Source of the DNA: Parvibaculum sp039680535
GTDB taxonomy: Bacteria > Pseudomonadota > Alphaproteobacteria > Parvibaculales > Parvibaculaceae
Assembly (NCBI RefSeq): GCF_039680535.1
Contig: NZ_JBDKSS010000014.1
Location: 1 to 64,000, forward strand
DNA: 64,000 nt
Reading direction: 5' to 3'
Shown piece by piece: positions 50,811-58,119 of this stretch (positions are counted from its first letter, which is position 1; each line of letters starts with the position of its first letter). Both the position numbers and the translations under genes were made by a program. The notes below the pieces were generated by a model. The model had not been told where the DNA came from and did no database searches. It saw nothing but the letters and a program-made list of their open reading frames with translations.

Positions 50811-52168
50811 TATTCGCCTGCCTTCTTCATGCCCGCGTGCTTCGCGCGGAAGGCTGCCGCCCAGCCCGGCTTTTCGAAATGCTTCGAGCGTTCGACGGCT
50901 AGCGCGTCGGCGGGCACATCCTTGGTGATGACGCTGCCGGAGCCCGTATAGGCGCCGTCGCCGATCTTTACCGGCGCAACAAGCGACGAATTCGAGCCGA
51001 TGAAGGCGCCTGCGCCGATATCGGTGTGGTGCTTGTTGAAGCCGTCATAATTGCAGGTGATGGTCCCTGCGCCGATATTGGCCTTCGCACCCACGCGGGC
51101 GTCGCCGATATAGGAGAGGTGGTTCACTTTCGCGCCCGCCTCGATCTTTGCCTTCTTCGTCTCGACGAAATTGCCGATATGGACGTCGCGGCCGATCTCG
51201 GAGCCCGGACGGATGCGCGCGAAGGGCCCGATCTGCGCGCCCTCCTCGATCCTGCCGCCTTCGATGTGGCAGAAGGGTTTGATCGTCACGTTGCTCGCGA
51301 CTTCGACTCCGGGGCCGAAGACGACATTCTGGCCGATGGTCACGTCCTGGCCGAAGATAGTGTCGGCGCAAAGGTAGACAGTTTCGGGATCGGCCAGCGT
51401 GACGCCGCCCTCCATCGCACGCCTGCGCAGGCGGCGCTGCATTTCAGCCTCGACGGAGGCGAGATCGGCGCGGCTGTTCACGCCCTGAATGTCTTCCTCT
51501 GGCGCACAGATGACCGCGCAGCCGAGACCTTCGGCGCGGGCGTGCTCCACGACATCGGTGAGATAATATTCGCCGCTGGCATTGTCGTTCGTCATGCGTC
51601 CGAGCAGACGGAAGAGATGCTCCGCGCGAACCGCCATCGCGCCGCCATTGCAGAGCGTGATGGCGACTTCCTCGGGCGTCGCATCCTTGCGCTCGACGAT
51701 GCGGGCGAGCGACCCGTCTGCATTGAGGACGAGGCGGCCATAGGCGGCGGGATCGCGAGCCTCGAAGCCCAACACGACGACCGGAGCTTCGGCTCGGCAG
51801 GCGGCGACCATTTCTGAAAGCGTTTCGGCGCGCACCAGTGGCGTGTCGCCGAAGATGACCAGCACCACGCCTTCCCCCGACGGCACCAAAGCTTCGGCGG
51901 CGCGGACCGCATGGCCCGTCCCGAGCGGCTTGTCCTGAATGGCGATGTCGAGATTGGCGTCGACGCCCTTTGCGTAGCGCGCGACATCATCCATGCCCGG
52001 CGCGAGAACCAGCACGGTTCGCGACTTGCCGAGGCTTCCCACAGTCGCGAGTACATGACCGAGCATGGGCCGTCCGGCGATCTGGTGGAGCGCCTTGGGT
52101 GTGCTCGACTTCATCCGCGTGCTGCGGCCTGCGGCGAGAATGATGGTGGTAACGGTGGAGTTCGGCAT
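50810..52168 (-). CDS. glmU: Bifunctional UDP-GlcNAc pyrophosphorylase/GlcN-1-P acetyltransferase GlmU
   Basis: The start is the ATG at 52168, giving 452 residues. The N-terminal uridyltransferase has LAAGRSTRMKS (about 10-20), GTGHAV and GEYYLTDVV. The C-terminal left-handed beta helix (about 250-440) has hexapeptide repeats, the acetyl-transfer region with NYDGFNKHHT and IGSNSSLVAPV. It gives UDP-GlcNAc for peptidoglycan and lipid A. It is directly coupled to glmS. Confidence 0.98.
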   Translation of the reverse strand: MPNSTVTTIILAAGRSTRMKSSTPKALHQIAGRPMLGHVLATVGSLGKSRTVLVLAPGMDDVARYAKGVDANLDIAIQDKPLGTGHAVRAAEALVPSGEGVVLVIFGDTPLVRAETLSEMVAACRAEAPVVVLGFEARDPAAYGRLVLNADGSLARIVERKDATPEEVAITLCNGGAMAVRAEHLFRLLGRMTNDNASGEYYLTDVVEHARAEGLGCAVICAPEEDIQGVNSRADLASVEAEMQRRLRRRAMEGGVTLADPETVYLCADTIFGQDVTIGQNVVFGPGVEVASNVTIKPFCHIEGGRIEEGAQIGPFARIRPGSEIGRDVHIGNFVETKKAKIEAGAKVNHLSYIGDARVGAKANIGAGTITCNYDGFNKHHTDIGAGAFIGSNSSLVAPVKIGDGAYTGSGSVITKDVPADALAVERSKHFEKPGWAAAFRAKHAGMKKAGE

Positions 52169-52342
52169 GGGGCTCTTCGGCAAAATGTGCGCTCTCGGCC
52201 GCGACAGACGGACCACGCCCCCGGTCCTCTATCCGACGGCGTGAAAACTGGCATACGCCATCTTTCGCCGGGAAATAAATTTATATTTCCGTATGTTGCG
52301 CCATTTTAATCCGACGCCGCGCCCTGTGCCTTGGGCGCCCGC

Positions 52343-52651
52343 TCAGCGGGCCCGTTTATAGGCGGGGCGCATGGTGCGGGCGGCGGGCACGACCTTCGCC
52401 GAGGACCCGGCGACGGGACGATTCGCGGTCAGCCTCGGCTTCGCCCTGCCCTTGGCACTCTTCGCGGTCATGCCTTCGACGGCTTTCAGGAGCCGGTCCA
52501 CGCGAGCCTCGTTCTCGATTCTGGCGAGCCGCCGCGCGGCATTCGTATTCCTGCTATGAAGCGACAGAAGCAGGATCAGCAGCACGACCGAGCCGAGCAT
52601 GAGAAAGATGCTCTCGACGGAGAGGCTTTCCAGATAGGCGGCGACAGGCAT
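52343..52651 (-). CDS. Small membrane protein of unknown function
   Basis: The 102-residue product has one membrane segment (SIFLMLGSVVLLILLLSLH, about 14-32), a coiled-coil-like stretch (RRLARIENEARVDRLLKAVEG) and a basic, disordered tail. GGGGGAA lies directly before the ATG. It has no recognised domain. Its topology resembles small division or envelope helpers, but this is only a resemblance. The 238-bp stretch between it and the carbonic anhydrase has no other gene. Confidence 0.6.
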   Translation of the reverse strand: MPVAAYLESLSVESIFLMLGSVVLLILLLSLHSRNTNAARRLARIENEARVDRLLKAVEGMTAKSAKGRAKPRLTANRPVAGSSAKVVPAARTMRPAYKRAR

Positions 52652-52889
52652 TTTTCCCCCGGAAACCAGGTTGGGTGTTGGCTGCGCGCCTCTTTGCAGG
52701 TTTCGGGCCTCGCTTCGGCCCGTTGGTTCGGCAGGGATTCCCTCGGGGCCGTCGCCGCCCCTCCAGCCCCAAATGATTATCCATAAGGCATCTGCCTAAT
52801 AGGAGGGCAGCGGGTGTCAGGCTTGCGGATCGGACAAAAGACTGGCTACCTTGCGCCCGCAAAAGCGGGCAGGCACCAGTAGGGTTAAA

Positions 52890-53537
52890 ATGAGCGCAAT
52901 CGACAGTCTGATCGACGGCTACCGTGCCTTTCGCACCGGAACCTATCGGCAAAACGAGGAGCGCTATCGGGCCCTCGCGAGCCGAACGCAGAAGCCGAAA
53001 GCGCTGATCATCGCCTGCTGCGACAGCCGCGCTGATCCCGCGATGGTCTTCTCCTCCGATCCGGGCGAGCTCTTCGTCGTCCGCAACGTCGCCAATCTCG
53101 TGCCTCCCTATGAGCCGGACACGCATTATCACGGCACCAGCGCCGCGATCGAATTCGGCGTGACCGGTCTCAATATCGCGGACGTCATCGTCATGGGCCA
53201 TGCGCGCTGCGGCGGCATCGAGGCGCTTTATGAGAGCCACCACGGCAACCCACCCAAGGGCGAGTTCGTATCCGGCTGGATGTCACTCGCGCAGACCGTG
53301 GCCGACGATGTGCGCAAGACGTACGCACATCTCGACCGCGAAGGCGCGCTGCGCCAGATGGAGCAGCGGGCGGTGCTGAGTTCTCTGGAACGCCTGCGCA
53401 CCTTCCCCTTCATCCGCGAGCGCGAAGCGGATGGCCGGGTGCGCCTGCATGGCTGGTTCTACGGCATCGGAAGCGGCGTCCTGTCCATCTATGACGAGGC
53501 GCAGGACCGCTTCATCGACGTGCCGGACGAAGCCTGA
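52890..53537 (+). CDS. Beta-class carbonic anhydrase
   Basis: The start is the ATG at 52890 (AGGG upstream), giving 215 residues. The zinc ligands are Cys43 (ACCDSR, the CxDSR motif), His104 and Cys107 (GHARCGG). Asp45-Arg47 forms the catalytic dyad. VVRNVANLVPP and SAAIEFGV are conserved. It interconverts CO2 and bicarbonate in the cytosol. It ends 4 bp from the convergent membrane-protein gene. Confidence 0.96.
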   Translation: MSAIDSLIDGYRAFRTGTYRQNEERYRALASRTQKPKALIIACCDSRADPAMVFSSDPGELFVVRNVANLVPPYEPDTHYHGTSAAIEFGVTGLNIADVIVMGHARCGGIEALYESHHGNPPKGEFVSGWMSLAQTVADDVRKTYAHLDREGALRQMEQRAVLSSLERLRTFPFIREREADGRVRLHGWFYGIGSGVLSIYDEAQDRFIDVPDEA

Positions 53538-53541
53538 TCGA

Positions 53542-53919
53542 TCAGGCTCCCAGGCGCAGGTAATAGACGAGCGCCACCGACAGAATCAGATGCGCGGCGC
53601 CGGGCACGTAGGCGCCCGAGTCGATCTTGGCGCCCTGATAGAACAGGTTGACCATCGCGAGCACGTTGTAGACGAGCAGCGCAACCAGCACGGGCTTCAG
53701 CGCGGCAGGATCGGTGATGTCCCGCGCAAACCAGGCAAGCGCGCCAAGCGACAGAAGCGCCGAGCCAGCCAGACGGCTCACTGAAATCGCGTCGAGGCCA
53801 GGCGTCATGCCCGGCATCATGCGCGCAAGGAATCGGCCGGGTGCCGCGAGCATGAGCAGGCCCACGACCGCTTCGAGCGCGGCGCAGACGATCAGCAGAA
53901 TTTTCGGTGTCTCAGGCAT
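53542..53919 (-). CDS. Small four-helix membrane protein
   Basis: The 125-residue product has four hydrophobic segments (KILLIVCAALEAVVGLLML, SALLSLGALAWFA, PVLVALLVYNVLAMVNLFY and LILSVALVYYL). No charged active-site motif is seen. It resembles the DoxX-size class of small inner-membrane proteins, but I cannot assign a family. It is convergent with the carbonic anhydrase gene and divergent from nothing; a tRNA-Lys gene lies upstream on the same strand. Confidence 0.65.
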   Translation of the reverse strand: MPETPKILLIVCAALEAVVGLLMLAAPGRFLARMMPGMTPGLDAISVSRLAGSALLSLGALAWFARDITDPAALKPVLVALLVYNVLAMVNLFYQGAKIDSGAYVPGAAHLILSVALVYYLRLGA

Positions 53920-54015
53920 TTCATCCCCCTAAAAATAATGAGGGGCATTATAGCCGATTCCGCGCGAAATGCCGGGGTTTCGCGGTGTTCTGACGAAGGG
54001 GCAATTGGGGAGGAT

Positions 54016-54091
54016 TGGTGGGTCCGCTGGGACTCGAACCCAGGACAACTCGATTAAAAGTCGAGTGCTCTACCAGCTGAGCTACGGACCC
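54016..54091 (-). tRNA. tRNA-Lys (anticodon TTT)
   Basis: Read on the minus strand, GGGTCCG opens the acceptor stem and pairs with CGGACCC before the discriminator A and an encoded CCA (54018-54016). The D-arm, the anticodon loop CTTTTAA with TTT at 54058-54056, and the T-arm GGTTCGAGTCC are intact. It is 76 bases long with CCA. Confidence 0.97.
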
Positions 54092-54162
54092 TCGAAAGTG
54101 TGGCGGAAACTAACGGCGACGCCCCTCCGGGTCAACCGCCACGCGCCACCTCCGCAAATATC

Positions 54163-55314
54163 TCACAAACCAGCGGAAAACGGCTCGATATCGCCCGCCG
54201 CCTGCTCCGCCTTGAAGCGTGCGACGAAATCATCGAGTCGCCCCTCGGCAATGGCGGCGCGCAGGCCTGCCATCAGTTCCTGGTAATAGGCGACGTTGAT
54301 CCAGCTGACCAGCATCGAGCCCAGCATCTCGCCCGACTTGATGAGGTGATGCAGATAGGCGCGGCTGTAGTCGCGCGCGGCGGGACACGAGCTGTCCGCA
54401 TCGAGCGGGCGCGGGTCATGCGCGTGGCGGGCGTTACGCAGATTGACGCGGCCCCGCCGCGTGAAAGCGAGCCCGTGGCGGCCATTGCGCGTCGGCATGA
54501 CGCAATCGAACATGTCGATGCCACGGCGCACGCCCTCGACGAGATCGTCGGGCGTGCCGACACCCATCAGGTAGCGCGGGCGGTCCTTCGGAAGCAGCGG
54601 CACGGTAAAATCGAGAACACGCAACATTTCCGGCTGGCCTTCGCCGACGGCGAGACCGCCGATCGCATAGCCGTCGAAGCCGATGTCGATGAGTCCGGCG
54701 GCCGAACGCGCGCGCAGCTCGCTATAGGTGCTGCCCTGCACGATGCCGAAAAGCGCCTGACCTTCCTTGCGGTGCGGCTGCGCTTCGAAGGCGGCCTTGG
54801 AGCGCCTTGCCCAACGAAGCGAAAGCTCCATCGATACGCGCGCCTGTTCCTCGGTCGCGGGAAACGGCGTGCACTCGTCGAGCTGCATCTGGATGTCGGA
54901 ACCGAGCAGACACTGGATTTCGATGGAGCGCTCCGGCGTCAGCAGATGGCGCGAACCGTCGAGATGGGAGGCGAAGGTGACGCCCTCCTCCGTCATCTTG
55001 CGCAGGCTCGTCAGCGACATCACCTGAAAGCCGCCGCTGTCGGTCAGGATCGGATGCGGCCAGTTGGCGAATTTGTGCAGGCCTCCCAGCGCATGTACCT
55101 CCTCCGCACCCGGACGAAGCATCAGATGGTAGGTGTTGCCGAGAATGATGTCCGCCCCTGCCTCACGCACCTGATCCATGTAGAGCGCCTTGACCGTCGC
55201 CGCCGTGCCGACAGGCATGAAGGCAGGCGTGCGGATCTGGCCGCGGGGCGTGTGGATGACGCCGGTACGGGCCGCGCCGTCGGTCGCCTTCAGTTCATGA
55301 CGGAAGAGGCTCAT
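54163..55314 (-). CDS. tgt: tRNA-guanine transglycosylase with a lost zinc site
   Basis: The 383-residue product is a bacterial Tgt: TDSGGFQVMS with the catalytic Asp92, GYAIGGLAVGEG (about 215-226), and the nucleophile Asp270 in MFDCVMPTRNGRHG. It exchanges guanine-34 for preQ1 in queuosine-type tRNAs. The structural zinc site is altered. In place of C-x-C-x2-C there is Ser308-x-Cys310-x2-Ala313, and the zinc His is Ile339, so three of four ligands are gone. All catalytic parts remain, so it is likely active without zinc. It overlaps the queA stop (ATGA). Confidence 0.95.
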   Translation of the reverse strand: MSLFRHELKATDGAARTGVIHTPRGQIRTPAFMPVGTAATVKALYMDQVREAGADIILGNTYHLMLRPGAEEVHALGGLHKFANWPHPILTDSGGFQVMSLTSLRKMTEEGVTFASHLDGSRHLLTPERSIEIQCLLGSDIQMQLDECTPFPATEEQARVSMELSLRWARRSKAAFEAQPHRKEGQALFGIVQGSTYSELRARSAAGLIDIGFDGYAIGGLAVGEGQPEMLRVLDFTVPLLPKDRPRYLMGVGTPDDLVEGVRRGIDMFDCVMPTRNGRHGLAFTRRGRVNLRNARHAHDPRPLDADSSCPAARDYSRAYLHHLIKSGEMLGSMLVSWINVAYYQELMAGLRAAIAEGRLDDFVARFKAEQAAGDIEPFSAGL

Positions 55315-56369
55315 GCCACGTCTCCACGATAAATGAGGCAGGCATCGCCGTAGGAATAGAAGCGATAATGCTCGGCGATGGCATGGGCATAGGCGTGCTT
55401 CATTTCATCGAGCCCGCGAAGCGCGGAAACCAGCATGAAGAGCGTCGAGCGCGGCAGGTGAAAATTCGTCATCAGCATGTCCACGGCGCGGAAGCGATAG
55501 CCCGGCGTAATGAAAATATCTGTCTCGCCTCTGAAAGGCGCGACCCGGCCATCGGGCGCGGCCGCGGATTCGAGCAGCCGAAGCGAGGTCGTGCCGACGG
55601 GAATGATGCGCCCGCCGCGCGCGCGGGCCGCGTTGATCGCCTCGGCCTCCGCCTCGGTAATCTCGCCCCATTCAGCGTGCATCTTATGGGCCTCCGTCGT
55701 CTCCGCCGCAACCGGGAGAAAGGTGCCGGCGCCGACATGAAGCGTCAGCCGCACCGTCGAAACGCCCTTCGCCTCGATGGCGCTGAGAAGTTCCGGCGTG
55801 AAGTGCAGGCCTGCGGTGGGGGCCGCGACGGCGCCCGGCTCCCGCGCATAAAGCGTCTGGTAGTCGGTGAGGTCCGCTTCGTCCGTGCCGCGCTTGCGCT
55901 CGATATAGGGCGGCAGGGGCATTTCGCCCGCCTTCAGGATCGCCGCGTCGAGGGCTGGCCCCTCATGCGAGAAGCGGAATAGAACCTCCCCGCCCTCGCC
56001 CTTTTTCTCGACCTCCGCCGAGAGGCCTTCGGCGAAATCGACGCGCTCGCCCTCCTTGAGCCGCTTCGCAGGCCGGACGAAGGCGAGCCAGCGGCCCGCA
56101 TCCTCGCGCTTGTGCAGCAGCGCCTCGATTTTTGCCTCCGCGTCTCCACGGCGGCGCAGGCCGAAGAGGCGCGCCGGGATGACGCGCGTATCGTTGAAGA
56201 CGAGAAGATCGCCTTCGCGCAGATGCCACGGCAGATCGCGCACGCCTTCATCGGACAGTGCGCGTGTCGCGGGTCCGATGACGAGCATGCGGGCGCTGTC
56301 GCGCGGCCTTGCGGGCCGCAGCGCGATCAGCTCCTCGGGTAGCTCGAAGTCGAATTCATCGACACGCAT
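55311..56369 (-). CDS. queA: S-adenosylmethionine:tRNA ribosyltransferase-isomerase QueA
   Basis: The start is the ATG at 56369, giving 352 residues. Family motifs are MRVDEFDFELPEELIALRPA, DLLVFNDTRVIPARLFG, in parts, YQTLYAREPGAVAAPTAGLHFT in parts, and NFHLPRSTLFMLVSA. It adds the epoxycyclopentane unit from SAM to preQ1-tRNA, right after the Tgt step. It is coupled to tgt. A palindromic repeat lies in the 128-bp gap upstream. Confidence 0.96.
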   Translation of the reverse strand: MRVDEFDFELPEELIALRPARPRDSARMLVIGPATRALSDEGVRDLPWHLREGDLLVFNDTRVIPARLFGLRRRGDAEAKIEALLHKREDAGRWLAFVRPAKRLKEGERVDFAEGLSAEVEKKGEGGEVLFRFSHEGPALDAAILKAGEMPLPPYIERKRGTDEADLTDYQTLYAREPGAVAAPTAGLHFTPELLSAIEAKGVSTVRLTLHVGAGTFLPVAAETTEAHKMHAEWGEITEAEAEAINAARARGGRIIPVGTTSLRLLESAAAPDGRVAPFRGETDIFITPGYRFRAVDMLMTNFHLPRSTLFMLVSALRGLDEMKHAYAHAIAEHYRFYSYGDACLIYRGDVA

Positions 56370-56396
56370 GGGAGGACAATCTCCCCTTGTTAAAAG

Positions 56397-56474
56397 CGTC
56401 ATGCCCCGCCGGAAGGCGGGGCATCCATGCCTTTCTGAAAGACGTGGATGGCCCGGTCAAGCCGGGCCATGACG
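56397..56474. repeat. Palindromic intergenic repeat element
   Basis: A 78-bp unit is framed by CGTCAT and ATGACG. It holds two nested hairpins: ATGCCCCGCC-GGAA-GGCGGGGCAT (56401-56424) and ATGGCCCGG-TCAAG-CCGGGCCAT (56448-56470). This is the layout of REP-like dispersed elements common in alphaproteobacteria. No second copy is in the window. It may also stabilise or end the ppi or queA messages. Confidence 0.75.
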
Positions 56475-56497
56475 TGTTTTCGCAAATGCTGGCGGGA

Positions 56498-56965
56498 TCA
56501 GGCCGCGTCCGCCGCGACCTGCATCTTCACGATACGGTCGGGCTCGCGCACGGGCTCGCCGCGCTTGATCTTGTCCACGAATTCCATGCCGGACGTGACC
56601 TTGCCCCAGACCGTGTACTGCCGGTCGAGGAAGCGGGCGTCGTCGAAGCAGATGAAGAACTGGCTGTCGCCGCTGTTCGGGTCCTGCGCGCGGGCCATGG
56701 AGCAGATACCGCGGACATGAGGCTCGGTCGAGAACTCGGCCGGCAGCTTCTTGCCCGAGCCGCCCGCGCCGGTGCCCGTCGGATCGCCGCCCTGCGCCAT
56801 GAAGCCGTCGATGACGCGATGGAACGCAACGCCGTCATAGAAGCCCTGACGCGCCAGTTCCTTGATGCGGGCGACATGCTTCGGCGCAAGGTCGGGACGC
56901 ATCTCAATGACGACGCGGCCGTCCTTCAGGTCGAGATACAGGGTATTTTCGAGATCGGTGCTCAT
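56498..56965 (-). CDS. ppiB: Cytosolic cyclophilin-type peptidyl-prolyl isomerase
   Basis: The start is the ATG at 56965 (GAGG upstream), giving 155 residues with no signal peptide. The cyclophilin core is seen in GFYDGVAFHRVIDGFMAQGG, with the catalytic Arg in FHRVI, GTGAGGSGKKLPAEF, ICSMARAQDPNSGDSQFFIC and YTVWGKVTSGMEFVD. It speeds proline cis/trans isomerisation in the cytosol. It is a close paralogue of the exported gene just upstream, 14 bp away, with matching motif order. Confidence 0.93.
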   Translation of the reverse strand: MSTDLENTLYLDLKDGRVVIEMRPDLAPKHVARIKELARQGFYDGVAFHRVIDGFMAQGGDPTGTGAGGSGKKLPAEFSTEPHVRGICSMARAQDPNSGDSQFFICFDDARFLDRQYTVWGKVTSGMEFVDKIKRGEPVREPDRIVKMQVAADAA

Positions 56966-56979
56966 GAGGCTACCTCGGT

Positions 56980-57531
56980 TCACTTTTTGACGTCTGCGGC
57001 GACCTGCATCCGGATGATCTTGTCCGGATTTGCCGGCGGCTCGCCGCGTTTGATGTAATCGACATTTTCCATGCCCTCGACGACGCGACCGAAGATCGTG
57101 TACTGGCCATCGAGGAAACTGGCATCGTCGAAGCAGATGAAGAACTGACTGTTGCCGCTGTTCGGGTCCTGCGAACGCGCCATGCCCAAGGCGCCGCGCG
57201 TGAAGGATTCCGACTGGCTGAACTCTGCGGGCACGTCCGCCAGCTTCGAGCCGCCCATGCCGGTGCCCGTCGGATCGCCCGTCTGTGCCATGAAGCCGTC
57301 GATGACACGGTGGAAGACGAGACCGTTGTAGAAGCCCTGGCGCGTCAGCGTCTTGATGCGCTCGACGGTCTTCGGGGCGACGTTCGGCAGAAGCTCGATG
57401 ACGACGCGGCCATCCTTCAGATCCAGATAGATCGTGTTTTCAGGGTCGAGCTTCTGGTCGGCTGCGAGAGCCAGTTGTGTCGTCGCGAAGAGTGCGACCA
57501 ATGCCAACGCCAGACTTTTCAGACGACGCAT
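56980..57531 (-). CDS. ppiA: Periplasmic cyclophilin-type peptidyl-prolyl isomerase
   Basis: I take the ATG at 57531, which has GGGAG six bases upstream; a second ATG at 57537 is too close to that site. The 183-residue product has a signal peptide (LKSLALALVALFATTQLALA) and the cyclophilin core (GFYNGLVFHRVIDGFMAQTG, GALGMARSQDPNSGNSQFFI, YTIFGRVVEGMENVD). It is the exported partner of the next gene. The adjacent duplicates arose from a common gene, then one gained or lost a signal peptide. Confidence 0.93.
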   Translation of the reverse strand: MRRLKSLALALVALFATTQLALAADQKLDPENTIYLDLKDGRVVIELLPNVAPKTVERIKTLTRQGFYNGLVFHRVIDGFMAQTGDPTGTGMGGSKLADVPAEFSQSESFTRGALGMARSQDPNSGNSQFFICFDDASFLDGQYTIFGRVVEGMENVDYIKRGEPPANPDKIIRMQVAADVKK

Positions 57532-57590
57532 ATTCATCTCCCTGCGGCTCCTGTCTTTACTGCTCGGTCGGCAGAGCGACCCAGCGCTTG

Positions 57591-58115
57591 TCACTTGTTG
57601 CGGTTCGTGTTTGCGAGGCGAGCCATAACCTTCTTCTCGACGCGCTTCGGCACGAAGGGCGAAATATCGCCGCCCATGCTCGCGATCTGGCGCACCAGTG
57701 TCGAGGAAATGAACTGCGTTTCCGGCGAGGCCGCAAGAAAGACCGTCTCGACCTTCGGATTCATCACGCGGTTCATGCCGACCATCTGGACTTCATATTC
57801 ATAATCGACCGCGCCGCGAAGGCCGCGAATGATGACATTGGCGCCATGCGCGTCCGCGGCGTCGACGACGAGGCCCGAAAAGGAGGCCGTGCTGATCTTC
57901 GCGCCAAGCTTCTTCGCCACGGGGCCCGCCTCCGCCTCGATGAGCGCGGCGCGTTCCTCAAAGGTCAGCATGGGCGTCTTGGAGGCATTGATGCCGATGG
58001 CCACCACCAGATGGTCCACCAGCGTCAGGGCGCGGCGTATGATGTCGATATGACCGTTGGTGATCGGATCGAACGTGCCGGGATAGATGCCGATCCGCTT
58101 CTTCGTCGTCGCCAT
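57591..58115 (-). CDS. coaD: Phosphopantetheine adenylyltransferase CoaD
   Basis: The start is the ATG at 58115, giving 174 residues. Motifs are GIYPGTFDPITNGHIDIIRR in one part, with the T/HxGH nucleotide-binding motif, and the C-terminal ISSTLVRQIASMGGDIS. It makes dephospho-CoA in the CoA pathway. It starts 4 bp after the gyrA stop, so it is in the same transcript. Confidence 0.97.
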   Translation of the reverse strand: MATTKKRIGIYPGTFDPITNGHIDIIRRALTLVDHLVVAIGINASKTPMLTFEERAALIEAEAGPVAKKLGAKISTASFSGLVVDAADAHGANVIIRGLRGAVDYEYEVQMVGMNRVMNPKVETVFLAASPETQFISSTLVRQIASMGGDISPFVPKRVEKKVMARLANTNRNK

Positions 58116-58119
58116 GCGT

